A program made the position numbers and the translations under genes. This document shows positions 42,558-54,270 of a stretch of 64,000 nucleotides of DNA, piece by piece. The DNA lies in assembly GCA_947646735.1 (NCBI GenBank), contig CANTFK010000713.1:434001-498000 (forward strand), in the 5' to 3' direction. The DNA comes from Peronospora farinosa (lineage: Eukaryota > Oomycota > Peronosporomycetes > Peronosporales > Peronosporaceae). Positions within the stretch are counted from its first letter, which is position 1. Each line of letters starts with the position of its first letter. The notes under the pieces were generated by a model, which saw only the letters and a program-made list of their open reading frames with translations, ran no database searches and had not been told where the DNA came from.

Positions 42558-42712
42558 CCGCGATCTGGATCGCTACCTCGATCGAATCTAATACCATTTT
42601 TGTATCGGATCGCGGTACTAATAAAAAAAATTGGATCGCGGTACTTATTTTAGTACTGGATCGCGATACTAATAATTAGTATCGGATCGCGGTCCGCCGG
42701 ATCACGACTTGT
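42558..42712. repeat. Cluster of GGATCGCGGTACT-type motifs inside the element
   Basis: Four to five imperfect copies of a GGATCGCG(G/A)TACT(A/T)AT word, in a partly palindromic arrangement, lie between TATTTT-rich spacers. The same cluster occurs in copies B (about 45464-45618) and C (about 48365-48519). Confidence 0.75.
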
Positions 42713-43660
42713 CCTCTTCACCGTTCCTCGGGTCATGTGAGATGGTCCATCTATATGACATGTCATGTCCACCTCATTCCAGTCTTCCAAAGCAACGTAA
42801 TCCACACCAGACCGTCTTCCACATACTTAGATTTACTAATCCTCCTTCTTAGCGATCGCGTTCACGCGGATCGCCATCGAAAAATACCGGAGATCGCAGT
42901 TGCGTAGTTCTAGGCCATAGTTGATTCAACATAGAACTACGAGAACCACCTTTGTCATTCCATTTGTGACGTCTCGAAATTGCTTTTGCTGGATCACGAT
43001 TTAAAAAAATTGACCATTTCGGACTTAACCGAAGATATGCGATCACGCTTTGCCAAATTCACTCTTTCGCTTCACCACAATTCGGACGTTTCTTTCGCAA
43101 CAAACGGCTAGGGCGGAGGTGCCTAGTGCTTTCGCACATGTTACATTTACGGATTTTACTGTTCTGCTTTGAAGCTCAAAGCTCAGCTTCTTCCCCTTCA
43201 GCATGGCTGAGTCCCATGGGCTCCGCCCTATTAGAGGCATTTGAATTATACCATGGCAAAACATAGCAAGCAGGTTTGGTTTGAGTTTGAGTTATCGTTA
43301 AACGCTATGCTCACTTCCTCTTCGAAAGTCGAAGGCTGAACACGAAAACTTCTGTCCTGGCTACCCCAGTACAAATTTCTTCCATGAAAACGGCTATTTG
43401 GATTTTTCTGCCATACGCCTGCTGCATAGCGGCAATGAGAGTTCTCAACTCTTTGAGTAGCATTGCCTCATAATGCATAAAGGCCTCAAGGCGAGCATTG
43501 AGGATCTCCAGGCCCTGGGACAAAAGGCCTCGATTTGATCGGGCCCGACGAACGCAGATAATTTATCTAGAGCGAATCTTTGCGCCTTAGATAGGTAATT
43601 TTGACTCTCCATCCTCACAGAGGGTCAGTCTTGAAGGCTTAAGTGTAAAATTGACTACAA

Positions 43661-43669
43661 GTGCTACCA
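43661..43669 (-). other. Candidate primer-binding site, copy A
   Basis: Read on the minus strand, TGGTAGCAC begins two bases inside the left end of LTR2. It would pair with a tRNA ending GUGCUACCA. The same word lies left of LTR3 and LTR4. The tRNA is not identified. Confidence 0.4.
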
Positions 43670-43671
43670 AG

Positions 43672-44372
43672 TGTAGCGTAGCTGCACAGCTATTAAGTCA
43701 GAGGAAAACGTTCTAGGCTGAAAGCCTCTTAGTTCTATAGAGCTAGATAAAGGTTGACGGCTGAAAGCCACTTAGTTTCAAGGAACTAAGTAATTGACTA
43801 CGAAGTCACCCTGTTATAAGGAACTAGGAGGGACTTCTAGGCTATACACAATAAGCTTAAGATTTCATAGAACCGACGCACAAAGTGCAAGAACAAGCCA
43901 GGGGCTTAAATTGTGTAGAATCCCAACGCACGGAGTGCAAGAACAAGTTAGGGGCTTTATTGTGTATAGAACTAACGCACGAAGTACACAAGAAAACAAG
44001 TCTTAGAGAGACTTAAAATCTGTAACTCAAAATGAAAACTGATTTTATTTATGCAGTAAGATTATCTTGAATAAATTCTACTTTAAGTACTTTACACTAA
44101 ATTAATTACAGTTATAGTAATTGTAGTATGCCATCGTCTGTTAGTTGATTGTGGAATCATCCAATTATCAGTGTATGTTGTACTTAGTACCACTGTATCA
44201 GTTATGCAACTGATACCGATAGTATAAGGTATTACTGATACCTTATAATATCACTCATCTATAGTACCCCTTTTTAAAAGGATCGGTATAAAGAATACAT
44301 TATATGCATATAGAGCTTCAACCGTAATATACTATCGGTATGATGTTACAACCGTTGTGTAACCCCGTTACA
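43672..44372 (-). repeat. LTR2
   Basis: 701 bp, TGTAGCGTAGCTGC ... CCCCGTTACA on the plus strand. Nearly identical to LTR3 and LTR4. Confidence 0.85.
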
Positions 44373-46572
44373 ATCTTGCTATATAAGTTTGTTGAATCTT
44401 GCTCGAAAAATGTGCAACCTCATATTTAGTTGCAATTTGGGTGGTCTCATCAACAATCATCCGACTATCTTCGTTAATAATGACCGACGTTTATGGCGAT
44501 AACAATGATGGAAATATAAACGCTTGTCCAGTTCCGTAATGGACAACTACTTGTGACAGCAAGACCTGGAATCGAGAGACATACTCTACAATAGATCCGC
44601 TTCTCAGAATCTCGATATTAAAGCGTTCACGCAGTTATTGTGAAATAACGATCAACTAGAACTGACGATCCTACAACAGCGAACACGAAACACGGCGCTT
44701 GTATTCACAGCGCATCCGCAACTACATAAATTCCCATGGAGCTTCCCAATTTCCATTAACAACATGCACGCTTTCAAAACGCTACTGTGGTGCAGCGGGA
44801 TTCACAAAATTTCTGATGTGATCCCGATTCTACACTGGCGCCCAGACAACCGAATATCGGAGGAAGTACACCGTTTACGTGTATAGCAATTTCTTCCTCA
44901 CCTTGTATCCCTCCGGTAGGGCGGGTAGCACTCTTCTCGGTGGACTTGAGTTGAAACTAAACTTGACCGTGGTTGGGATTGGTTGGAGGCATCGATCGCG
45001 CGGAAATCTTCACGCGATTGAGAATTACTTGGGGGAACTCTATATAAGTCGCCTTGATCTCTCTTGAGATCGCCTTGTCCAAAATTATAGACACTTGATC
45101 CACTTGATCCAATTGACCTTCTGACCACTTGAGCCGTCTCGCAACCTTGTATCTTCTCCTTTACGTTATACTGCGTCCAATCGCAGGCGGAGTATGCTTG
45201 TTGTGAGAGTTCTTGTAATTCCTGGCCAAACAATCCAGGAATATTGCTTGTACGTAGGGTGTCAGAAGCTCTTGATCGTCGAGGGGCCAGGATATCCCAC
45301 CCGGAGAAGTCTGCGTGCGTAGTCAGAAGTAAAAGAAACTCTGTTTAATGTTAACCAATTAAATATCAAAACCTATGATCTTGCTTATCTGTAGCTCAGG
45401 ATTTATTGCCACGTATCGCCCTTTTGGAAAAATCAGATTGTAATGTGGTCCACTCCAATATCGCCGCGATCTGGATCGCTACCTCGATCGAATCTAATAC
45501 CATTTTTGTATCGGATCGCGGTACTAATAAAAAAAATTGGATCGCGGTACTTATTTTAGTACTGGATCGCGATACTAATAATTAGTATCGGATCGCGGTC
45601 CGCCGGATCACGACTTGTCCTCTTCACCGTTCCTCGGGTCATGTGAGATGGTCCATCTATATGACATGTCATGTCCACCTCATTCCAGTCTTCCAAAGCA
45701 ACGTAATCCACACCAGACCGTCTTCCACATACTTAGATTTACTAATCCTCCTTCTTAGCGATCGCGTTCACGCGGATCGCCATCGAAAAATACCGGAGAT
45801 CGCAGTTGCGTAGTTCTAGGCCATAGTTGATTCAACATAGAACTACGAGAACCACCTTTGTCATTCCATTTGTGACGTCTCGAAATTGCTTTTGCTGGAT
45901 CACGATTTAAAAAAATTGACCATTTCGGACTTAACCGAAGATATGCGATCACGCTTTGCCAAATTCACTCTTTCGCTTCACCACAATTCGGACGTTTCTT
46001 TCGCAACAAACGGCTAGGGCGGAGGTGCCTAGTGCTTTCGCACATGTTACATTTACGGATTTTACTGTTCTGCTTTGAAGCTCAAAGCTCAGCTTCTTCC
46101 CCTTCAGCATGGCTGAGTCCCATGGGCTCCGCCCTATTAGAGGCATTTGAATTATACCATGGCAAAACATAGCAAGCAGGTTTGAGTTTGAGTTATCGTT
46201 AAACGCTATGCTCACTTCCTCTTCGAAAGTCGAAGGCTGAACACGAAAACTTCTGTCCTGGCTACCCCAGTACAAATTTCTTCCATGAAAACGGCTATTT
46301 GGATTTTTCTGCCATACGCCTGCTGCATAGCGGCAATGAGAGTTCTCAACTCTTTGAGTAGCATTGCCTCATAATGCATAAAGGCCTCAAGGCGAGCATT
46401 GAGGATCTCCAGGCCCTGGGACAAAAGGCCTCGATTTGATCGGGCCCGACGAACGCAGATAATTTATCTAGAGCGAATCTTTGCGCCTTAGATAGGTAAT
46501 TTTGACTCTCCATCCTCACAGAGGGTCAGTCTTGAAGGCTTAAGTGTAAAATTGACTACAAGTGCTACCAAG
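44373..46572 (-). mobile_element. Internal region B, gag deleted and broken
   Basis: 2200 bp, almost the same as A, with the identical 403 bp gag deletion. A (GTTTGA)n-type stretch near 46180 differs in length from A and C. A minus-strand frame at 45949-46275 reads SFRVQPSTFEEEVSIAFND and then a Gypsy-gag-like tail. Confidence 0.75.
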
Positions 46573-47273
46573 TGTAGCGTAGCTGCACAGCTATTAAGTC
46601 AGAGGAAAACGTTCTAGGCTGAAAGCCTCTTAGTTCTATAGAGCTAGATAAAGGTTGACGGCTGAAAGCCACTTAGTTTCAAGGAACTAAGTAATTGACT
46701 ACGAAGTCACCCTGTTATAAGGAACTAGGAGGGACTTCTAGGCTATACACAATAAGCTTAAGATTTCATAGAACCGACGCACAAAGTGCAAGAACAAGCC
46801 AGGGGCTTAAATTGTGTAGAATCCCAACGCACGGAGTGCAAGAACAAGTTAGGGGCTTTATTGTGTATAGAACTAACGCACGAAGTACACAAGAAAACAA
46901 GTCTTAGAGAGACTTAAAATCTGTAACTCAAAATGAAAACTGATTTTATTTATGCAGTAAGATTATCTTGAATAAATTCTACTTTAAGTACTTTACACTA
47001 AATTAATTACAGTTATAGTAATTGTAGTATGCCATCGTCTGTTAGTTGATTGTGGAATCATCCAATTATCAGTGTATGTTGTACTTAGTACCACTGTATC
47101 AGTTATGCAACTGATACCGATAGTATAAGGTATTACTGATACCTTATAATATCACTCATCTATAGTACCCCTTTTTAAAAGGATCGGTATAAAGAATACA
47201 TTATATGCATATAGAGCTTCAACCGTAATATACTATCGGTATGATGTTACAACCGTTGTGTAACCCCGTTACA
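46573..47273 (-). repeat. LTR3
   Basis: 701 bp, same borders as LTR2. Confidence 0.85.
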
Positions 47274-49882
47274 ATCTTGCTATATAAGTTTGTTGAATCT
47301 TGCTCGAAAAATGTGCAACCTCATATTTAGTTGCAATTTGGGTGGTCTCATCAACAATCATCCGACTATCTTCGTTAATAATGACCGACGTTTATGGCGA
47401 TAACAATGATGGAAATATAAACGCTTGTCCAGTTCCGTAATGGACAACTGCTTGTGACAGCAAGACCTGGAATCGAGAGACATACTCTACAATAGATCCG
47501 CTTCTCAGAATCTCGATATTAAAGCGTTCACGCAGTTATTGTGAAATAACGATCAACTAGAACTGACGATCCTACAACAGCGAACACGAAACACGGCGCT
47601 TGTATTCACAGCGCATCCGCAACTACATAAATTCCCATGGAGCTTCCCAATTTCCATTAACAACATGCACGCTTTCAAAACGCTACTGTGGTGCAGCGGG
47701 ATTCACAAAAATTCTGATGTGATCCCGATTCTACACTGGCGCCCAGACAACCGAATATCGGAGGAAGTACACCGTTTACGTGTATAGCAATTTCTTCCTC
47801 ACCTTGTATCCCTCCGGTAGGGCGGGTAGCACTCTTCTCGGTGGACTTGAGTTGAAACTAAACTTGACCGTGGTTGGGATTGGTTGGAGGCATCGATCGC
47901 GCGGAAATCTTCACGCGATTGAGAATTACTTGGGGGAACTCTATATAAGTCGCCTTGATCTCTCTTGAGATCGCCTTGTCCAAAATTATAGACACTTGAT
48001 CCACTTGATCCAATTGACCTTCTGACCACTTGAGCCGTCTCGCAACCTTGTATCTTCTCCTTTACGTTATACTGCGTCCAATCGCAGGCGGAGTATGCTT
48101 GTTGTGAGAGTTCTTGTAATTCCTGGCCAAACAATCCAGGAATATTGCTTGTACGTAGGGTGTCAGAAGCTCTTGATCGTCGAGGGGCCAGGATATCCCA
48201 CCCGGAGAAGTCTGCGTGCGTAGTCAGAAGTAAAAGAAACTCTGTTTAATGTTAACCAATTAAATATCAAAACCTATGATCTTGCTTATCTGTAGCTCAG
48301 GATTTATTGCCACGTATCGCCCTTTTGGAAAAATCAGATTGTAATGTGGTCCACTCCAATATCGCCGCGATCTGGATCGCTACCTCGATCGAATCTAATA
48401 CCATTTTTGTATCGGATCGCGGTACTAATAAAAAAAATTGGATCGCGGTACTTATTTTAGTACTGGATCGCGATACTAATAATTAGTATCGGATCGCGGT
48501 CCGCCGGATCACGACTTGTCCTCTTCACCGTTCCTCGGGTCATGTGAGATGGTCCATCTATATGACATGTCATGTCCACCTCATTCCAGTCTTCCAAAGC
48601 AACGTAATCCACACCAGACCGTCTTCCACATACTTAGATTTACTAATCCTCCTTCTTAGCGATCGCGTTCACGCGGATCGCCATCGAAAAATACCGGAGA
48701 TCGCAGTTGCGTAGTTCTAGGCCATAGTTGATTCAACATAGAACTACGAGAACCACCTTTGTCATTCCATTTGTGACGTCTCGAAATTGCTTTTGCTGGA
48801 TCGCGATTCAAAAAAATTGACCATTTCGGACTTAACCGAAAAAATGCGATCACGCTTTGCCAAATTCACTCTTTCGCTTCACCACAATTCGGACGTTTCT
48901 TTCGCAACAAACGGCTAGGGCGGAGGTGCCTAGTGCTTTCGCACATGTTACATTTACGGATTTTACTGTTCTGCTTTGAAGCTCAAAGCTCAGCTTCTTC
49001 CCCTTCAGCATGGCTGAGTCCCATGGGCTCCGCCCTATTAGAGGCATTTGAATTATACCATGGCAAAACATAGCAAGCAGGTTTGAGTTTGAGTTTGAGT
49101 TATCGTTAAACGCTATGCTCACTTCCTCTTCGAAAGTCGAAGGCTGAACACGAAAACTTCTGTCCTGGCTACCCCAGTACAAATTTCTTCCATGAAAACG
49201 GCTATTTGGATTTTTCTGCCATACGCCTGCTGCATAGCGGCAATGAGAGTTCTCAACTCTTTGACATAGTCCGACAGACTTTCTTACCCTGTCGGAAAGC
49301 TAAGAAGCGTGAGCGCACATTATTAACCTGTTTAGGCGGTGCAAACACGCAAGCTAATTGATTTCTAGGCAGTTCCCATGTGGGAAATGCGGCATTTACA
49401 GAGACATCGATCGTTAGAGGCCACTCTCAAGCTCTTCCACCGAGCTTAGAAATTGCAAGCCAACTCGTTGATTTGCTGACACGAGCATGACGGCATTCAT
49501 TGCCATTTCAACTTCTCGGATCCAGAGGAGAAGATTTTCTCCCTCCTTCCCCTCGAAGGTCTTTACGTTTAAAACGAGTGGGCAAGCCTTTGGCTCTGAA
49601 TCGGGCACAGGTACCGGGATGTACTGTGTAGGCACAGCTGACGCTGCCTGATCATGGACCTGCCCGAGTAGCATTGCCTCATAATGCATAAAGGCCTCAA
49701 GGCGAGCATTGAGGATCTCCAGGCCCTGGGACAAAAGGCCTCGATTTGATCGGGCCCGACGAACGCAGATAATTTATCTAGAGCGAATCTTTGCGCCTTA
49801 GATAGGTAATTTTGACTCTCCATCCTCACAGAGGGTCAGTCTTGAAGGCTTAAGTGTAAAATTGACTACAAGTGCTACCAAG
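47274..49882 (-). mobile_element. Internal region C, fullest gag relic
   Basis: 2609 bp. It keeps a 403 bp gag block (49265-49667) absent from A and B. The minus strand reads [20 protein letters not shown] and [20 protein letters not shown], then in another frame AAFPTWELPRNQLACVFAPP and NNVRSRFLAFRQGKK, the order of Gypsy gag in oomycetes. Frame changes and stops show that it is not functional. Confidence 0.8.
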
Positions 49883-50583
49883 TGTAGCGTAGCTGCACAG
49901 CTATTAAGTCAGAGGAAAACGTTTTAGGCTGAAAGCCTCTTAGTTCTATAGAGCTAGATAAAGGTTGACGGCTGAAAGCCACTTAGTTTCAAGGAACTAA
50001 GTAATTGACTACGAAGTCACCCTGTTATAAGGAACTAGGAGGGACTTCTAGGCTATACACAATAAGCTTAAGATTTCATAGAACCGACGCACAAAGTGCA
50101 AGAACAAGCCAGGGGCTTAAATTGTGTAGAATCCCAACGCACGGAGTGCAAGAACAAGTTAGGGGCTTTATTGTGTATAGAACTAACGCACGAAGTACAC
50201 AAGAAAACAAGTCTTAGAGAGACTTGAAATCTGTAACTCAAAATGAAAACTGATTTTATTTATGCAGTAAGATTATCTTGAATAAATTCTACTTTAAGTA
50301 CTTTACACTAAATTAATTACAGTTATAGTAATTGTAGTATGCCATCGTCTGTTAGTTGATTGTGGAATCATCCAATTATCAGTGTATGTTGTACTTAGTA
50401 CCACTGTATCAGTTATGCAACTGATACCGATAGTATAAGGTATTACTGATACCTTATAATATCACTCATCTATAGTACCCCTTTTTAAAAGGATCGGTAT
50501 AAAGAATACATTATATGCATATAGAGCTTCAACCGTAATATACTATCGGTATGATGTTACAACCGTCGTGTAACCCCGTTACA
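49883..50583 (-). repeat. LTR4 (outer right, 5' LTR by gag orientation)
   Basis: 701 bp, same borders as LTR2 and LTR3. It is followed by an ACACAC stretch. Confidence 0.85.
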
Positions 50584-50973
50584 CACACACTAACGAACTG
50601 TAGGCATATAGCCTGTTACAGTAGCCAAGATGTTAAGACTACAAGATCGATTGAGTGATCAGGAAATCACGGGTCGAGGATAGCACCTAAGACGATTGTT
50701 CGTGTGCCAGGAATCGTTGCATACAACACGTTATATGTATACGAATGTTAGAGCCATATATAATAAGCTGAAAATACACAGTGCACTTAATCGTTGGTAG
50801 CAAGTGTTCTGCAATAATTGCACTGTAATATAAAGGATCTGACATTACGTTCTGCCTATCTTCATGTACCTATATGACATGCATGTAACTATATGACACG
50901 TTTAATTCATACTGTACTTTGTGTAATTACTCGCTGGATGAATAAGCGCCGAAAACATGTGGGAAGGTGGTTA
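50584..50973. other. Right flank of the LTR array, no gene
   Basis: 390 bp, AT-rich, with no coding or repeat feature recognised. Confidence 0.4.
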
Positions 50974-51354
50974 CTATTCACTGTCCAGGGATGAGGTGGA
51001 TTCTAGGTAACTCTTCTTCTTCTTCGTGTCGCCGAATGTCTTGTCCAACCAATTTACAAATTTCTGCAAGACACCCTTGCCTTCAAATCTTGTGTTCGTG
51101 GCCACCGGACCTTGTGGTTCTGTTGAGGTGACGGGGTTATTGGACACGGCATATCCACCGATATGTGCTCCTCCTCCATTTCGCTCTTCCTTCCTTGTGG
51201 GGACGCCAGTCCAAGCTTGAGATCCTCTTAGGTTGGTAAAGTCAATAACCGGAGGACTCTTACTCTCGGCCCCGTCGTTGTCGGTAGTAACGAAGCTATT
51301 GGTAGTTTTGAGCAAAAGGACCAAGATCACAAGTAGAATTTGGACGAGCTGCAT
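50974..51354 (-). CDS. Secreted effector candidate, RXLR-like (TNLR) with EER, intact
   Basis: 126 residues from ATG 51354. A signal peptide (MQLVQILLVILVLLLKTTNS) is followed by VIDFTNLRGS, with TNLR at 40-43 where RXLR would be (first Arg replaced by Thr), and KEER with EER at 56-58. The remaining 65 residues include GGYAVSNNPVT and RFEGKGVLQKFVNWLDKTF (about 89-107), a motif shared with the effector at 19184 and, in altered form, with the broken copy at 39798. A leader homologous to that of the broken copy lies upstream (CTATGTGATGAACAGCATGC against CTATGTGAGGAACAACATGC on the minus strand). No WY fold is seen and the host target is unknown. An in-frame ATG at 51441 would bury the signal peptide. 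Confidence 0.7.
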   Translation of the reverse strand: MQLVQILLVILVLLLKTTNSFVTTDNDGAESKSPPVIDFTNLRGSQAWTGVPTRKEERNGGGAHIGGYAVSNNPVTSTEPQGPVATNTRFEGKGVLQKFVNWLDKTFGDTKKKKSYLESTSSLDSE

Positions 51355-51599
51355 CCTTTTTGAAAAGGGTTGTCGTCTTAGTGGATGGTTGTAAGTTGTA
51401 AACTGATGACGTCTTAGCAGCGTCTGCATGCTGTTCATCACATAGACAGCGCTCAGCTAACAAGGACACTGCCATGATGGCGATTGGTTTTCGAACAAAG
51501 AAACAGCTTTAGTGTCCTTGTGATGGCAGACTCTGGACAACGTACAAATCCTAGTGCACAGGCCCTTCGAAAATTCTGACTCCAACACAGGTACAAAGT

Positions 51600-53090
51600 C
51601 CTGGGTAGCAAGTACATAGAGAATGGTGCACGTAACACGAGCATCAGCCCGCATCGACCGAGCGTAAAACACATCGTATCGCCGTCGTTCGAGCGTTATC
51701 CCGATGTGATCCATGAACTCGGCTGCACATTACGGCCAGACATCGCGCAAACGGCGGTAATCCTAGCACGAGTACAAGAACATCTACCGAACCTTCGGTC
51801 ATCATCGACCAGTTGGTGGGAGGAAAATGACTGGATTTTGCACCTCTCCGAGCCCCTTCCATGGCGGCCTCAAGGGGATGAGATTTGGCCTCAGGAGATA
51901 AACGATTTTTGGCAGACTTTTCAGTGGAGTGGTAATCCTTGGATTCTCTCACCGCAGGCGCTCGAGCTGTCCCGATCCAAATATAACAGAATTCGTGATG
52001 TATCCCTCGAACAACTCCACATCCAGCGGACAGGCCCCCAAGAATACGTCTTCAGCGGCATTGGCACGGATGTCCATGACCCCCGCCATTCGCATGCGAA
52101 ACTTCGAGAATGGGCGATCATAATTTTACTTTCGTCGCCGCCACTAGACGTGGGAAATCCGGTAGGGTGCCTAAGCCCATTGCGGCTAAGGCAACAGCTA
52201 CCATTCACGCAAGCCATCTCATGGGTGCTGATCGGGCCAGGCAAGGTTCGAGGCGTTTCACTCTCTGATGAATCTGATCGCCCTCAGAGTTGGGAGCTCA
52301 CTCAATGCCACGATGGCATAACTTGGGTTTTCGACGGCGCTCCGCCGCTAGTAAAAGGGAAATCGCAGGAACTCACCCAACAAGCGGAGAGCAAGCTCAG
52401 CCGACATGGGGTTGTCTTTTTTCCAACCCACAGATCCACCACTATCCGTGGTCCGCACCGCCTACGGTCCCCAACCATCGACTATTCACTTTTTTGAAAA
52501 AACAAGCTTTTCAGGCGACAAAGCGCGGTCTCGCAGCACCGCTGAAGCAGGTCATCGATCGGCTAGCCGCCAAGAGCCAGAATACGCGGTGGCAATGCAC
52601 AGCTTTAAATGTCACGCCGGCTCAGCTATGGGATCACGGCCATGCGGTAACGGAATACCAGCTATGGACACGATATCGACACGCTACCGGACAGCTAAAC
52701 TTTTGGTACCAAAACCGACCCCCGGACGGATCATGCACATATTTGGAATGTGTAGGCCAAAAGGAAACCCAGGAGCATCTCTTTTGGGGATGTCCCCGCG
52801 CTCAGGCAATCTGGGCCCGGCTTATCAGTCATTGGGAGAGTACACCTCACCATCCTACCCACCTCCTGGATTGGCTCGAACACTGCGCAAACTGTAGCGT
52901 ACCACGCATCTCGCCGCAGGTCACAGCAAAGCTGTTAGCCCAGTACCCGGAAGACATTGATCTATTCGCCACAGCCTGGAGGACGATTTGGGAAGTCGCA
53001 GTGACCGTCATTATCACAATGCTCTGGCAACTTCGCGTGGATAGGATTATTAACAATGCGCTTATTCCGATACAAGCCAGTGAACTTTGA
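51600..53090 (+). mobile_element. LINE retrotransposon fragment, ORF2 C-terminal region
   Basis: The + strand reads a 263-residue open stretch (51706-52497; e.g. ELGCTLRPDIAQTAVILARV) and then, in a second overlapping frame to 53090, LLDWLEHCANCSV after a zf-RVT knuckle CTYLECVGQKETQEHLFWGC and PRAQAIWARLI. The C-x4-C and H-x4-C spacing equals that of the relic at 13241-14460. The frame change near 52.45 kb and the missing reverse-transcriptase core mark it as a truncated copy, but it is less decayed than the other. Confidence 0.75.
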
Positions 53091-53534
53091 TCTGGAATAG
53101 GATTCAGCTCCAACTGAGGGCGCTCATCAAACGTCTCCATTGCAGGGCGGCCACAGCCGTCCGTGGAGCCCAACTATCTGCATGTTACGACATATTTATA
53201 TCAGAACCGAGAGGGCAGTCCGGCGTTCATAGACGTGCTGCCAGTCGTAGGCAATTCCTGGACCCTCCAGCGTTGCTAGTGTGGTTAACTACCTACCAGA
53301 GATCTTGCACTAATGAGTAAATAGACAATCTGTTCTCTCTAAAAAGTACATAGAGAACGAGAAGTATATGGCAGATGTTGATTAGATCCTATAAAGCCCT
53401 ACAAATGTTCGATTGGAAGAAACAACCTAGAAAGTTTTTCTGTAGACCTTTTATTTCTGAGCCCCAACAGCTGCTAGTGGTACGTACTTGTCATGTTGGC
53501 CAACGCTTAAGCGTCCAAAACTTCATTGCAGAGA
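53091..53534. other. Region after the LINE fragment, no gene
   Basis: 444 bp between two transposon pieces. The first part may be the LINE 3' tail. No motif is seen. Confidence 0.35.
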
Positions 53535-53701
53535 TCAGCGAGCTGTAGCTCGGTTTACGATACACTCCAACTGATCAACCTTGGTCTTGACTTGATCCCA
53601 GACAAAATGAATATGGTATCTCAATGTGCTTAGCACGTCTTTACTATCCAGCAATTTTGCGACAGTAATTGCACTCCGGTTGTCTTCGTGCACAATGACC
53701 G
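53535..53701 (-). mobile_element. Copia RNase H scrap
   Basis: The minus strand reads VIVHEDNRSAITVAKLLDSK and then LRYHIHFVWDQVKTK, which fits the Ty1/Copia RNase H block (the EDN-S-AI and the later RYHF-type turn). It is short and isolated, with no LTR identified. Confidence 0.6.
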
Positions 53702-54270
53702 AAGTTTTTCCTAAAAAGCTTCAAAACTCTAGTCGAGGACTTTGCAATCTATGGCGCAGTCTTGTAGTAACCTTTACAGTCGGTCCCCAAAAACGAACAA
53801 TGTAAAATGGCGTCATCTACTGCTCAGAATACAGAAAAGTCTGCTACACGCTCTGGGTGACGTGCTGACATCTAGGCTAATTAATGTAGTCCTTGGTATT
53901 CTCAACCAGCCTAAGTCAACGGGTCACGTTGTTACCTCCTTGGACATCAGAAGATCTGTTTTCAACCTGCTGCGCTGTATATTGCGCTTAGATTGGTTAG
54001 TGACTGCAGCAAAAAGACCTTGACGTCGCTCTTACTCGTGGTAAAAAGAATACGACCATCAGACAAACAATACGATCAGCAAAACCCCATGTGTTTTTAC
54101 CAGACAGCGTATAAACGATGCCGAGAGAGAGACGGCAGTACTTGTTCCTCACCACATTCCGAGCGTTATCGTAGTTTATGCTGCATTTCGCGGCAGTACT
54201 TTTGCTTTTGACTTTCGTCTTGTACAAACATGGCAAATAGATATCTTTCTTGTGCACATTGCTCTATGAT
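53702..54270. other. Probable decayed Copia sequence, no gene
   Basis: The minus strand upstream of the RNase H scrap is degenerate. A + strand frame at 53742-54023 is not supported by any motif. Confidence 0.3.

Larger units (their letters stand above)
41467..43671 (-). mobile_element. Internal region A, gag deleted and broken
   Basis: 2205 bp. Minus-strand gag pieces lie at about 43030-43620: near the right end [20 protein letters not shown] and LRTLIAAMQQAYG..., then VFMEEICTGVARTEVF and STFEEEVSIAFND and a remnant of the zinc-knuckle region. The block present at 49265-49667 in copy C is missing here. 41467-42840 has no credible gene; short frames there are conserved between copies only because the DNA is duplicated. 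Confidence 0.75.
40829..50583 (-). mobile_element. Array of three gag-only LTR retrotransposons sharing LTRs (Gypsy-derived, TR-GAG type)
   Basis: The order is LTR1, internal A (41467-43671), LTR2, internal B (44373-46572), LTR3, internal C (47274-49882), LTR4. The three internals are near-identical; B begins 2906 bp after A, and C 2901 bp after B. Gag-like reading is on the minus strand, so the 5' side is at the right. No reverse transcriptase, integrase or protease region is seen, so the elements are non-autonomous. No target-site duplication was found around the array. Shared LTRs between neighbours imply recombination between elements rather than three separate insertions. Confidence 0.85.

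Noticed and set aside
40829..50583. Target-site duplication around the LTR array
   Set aside because: The five bases before LTR1 and after LTR4 do not match.
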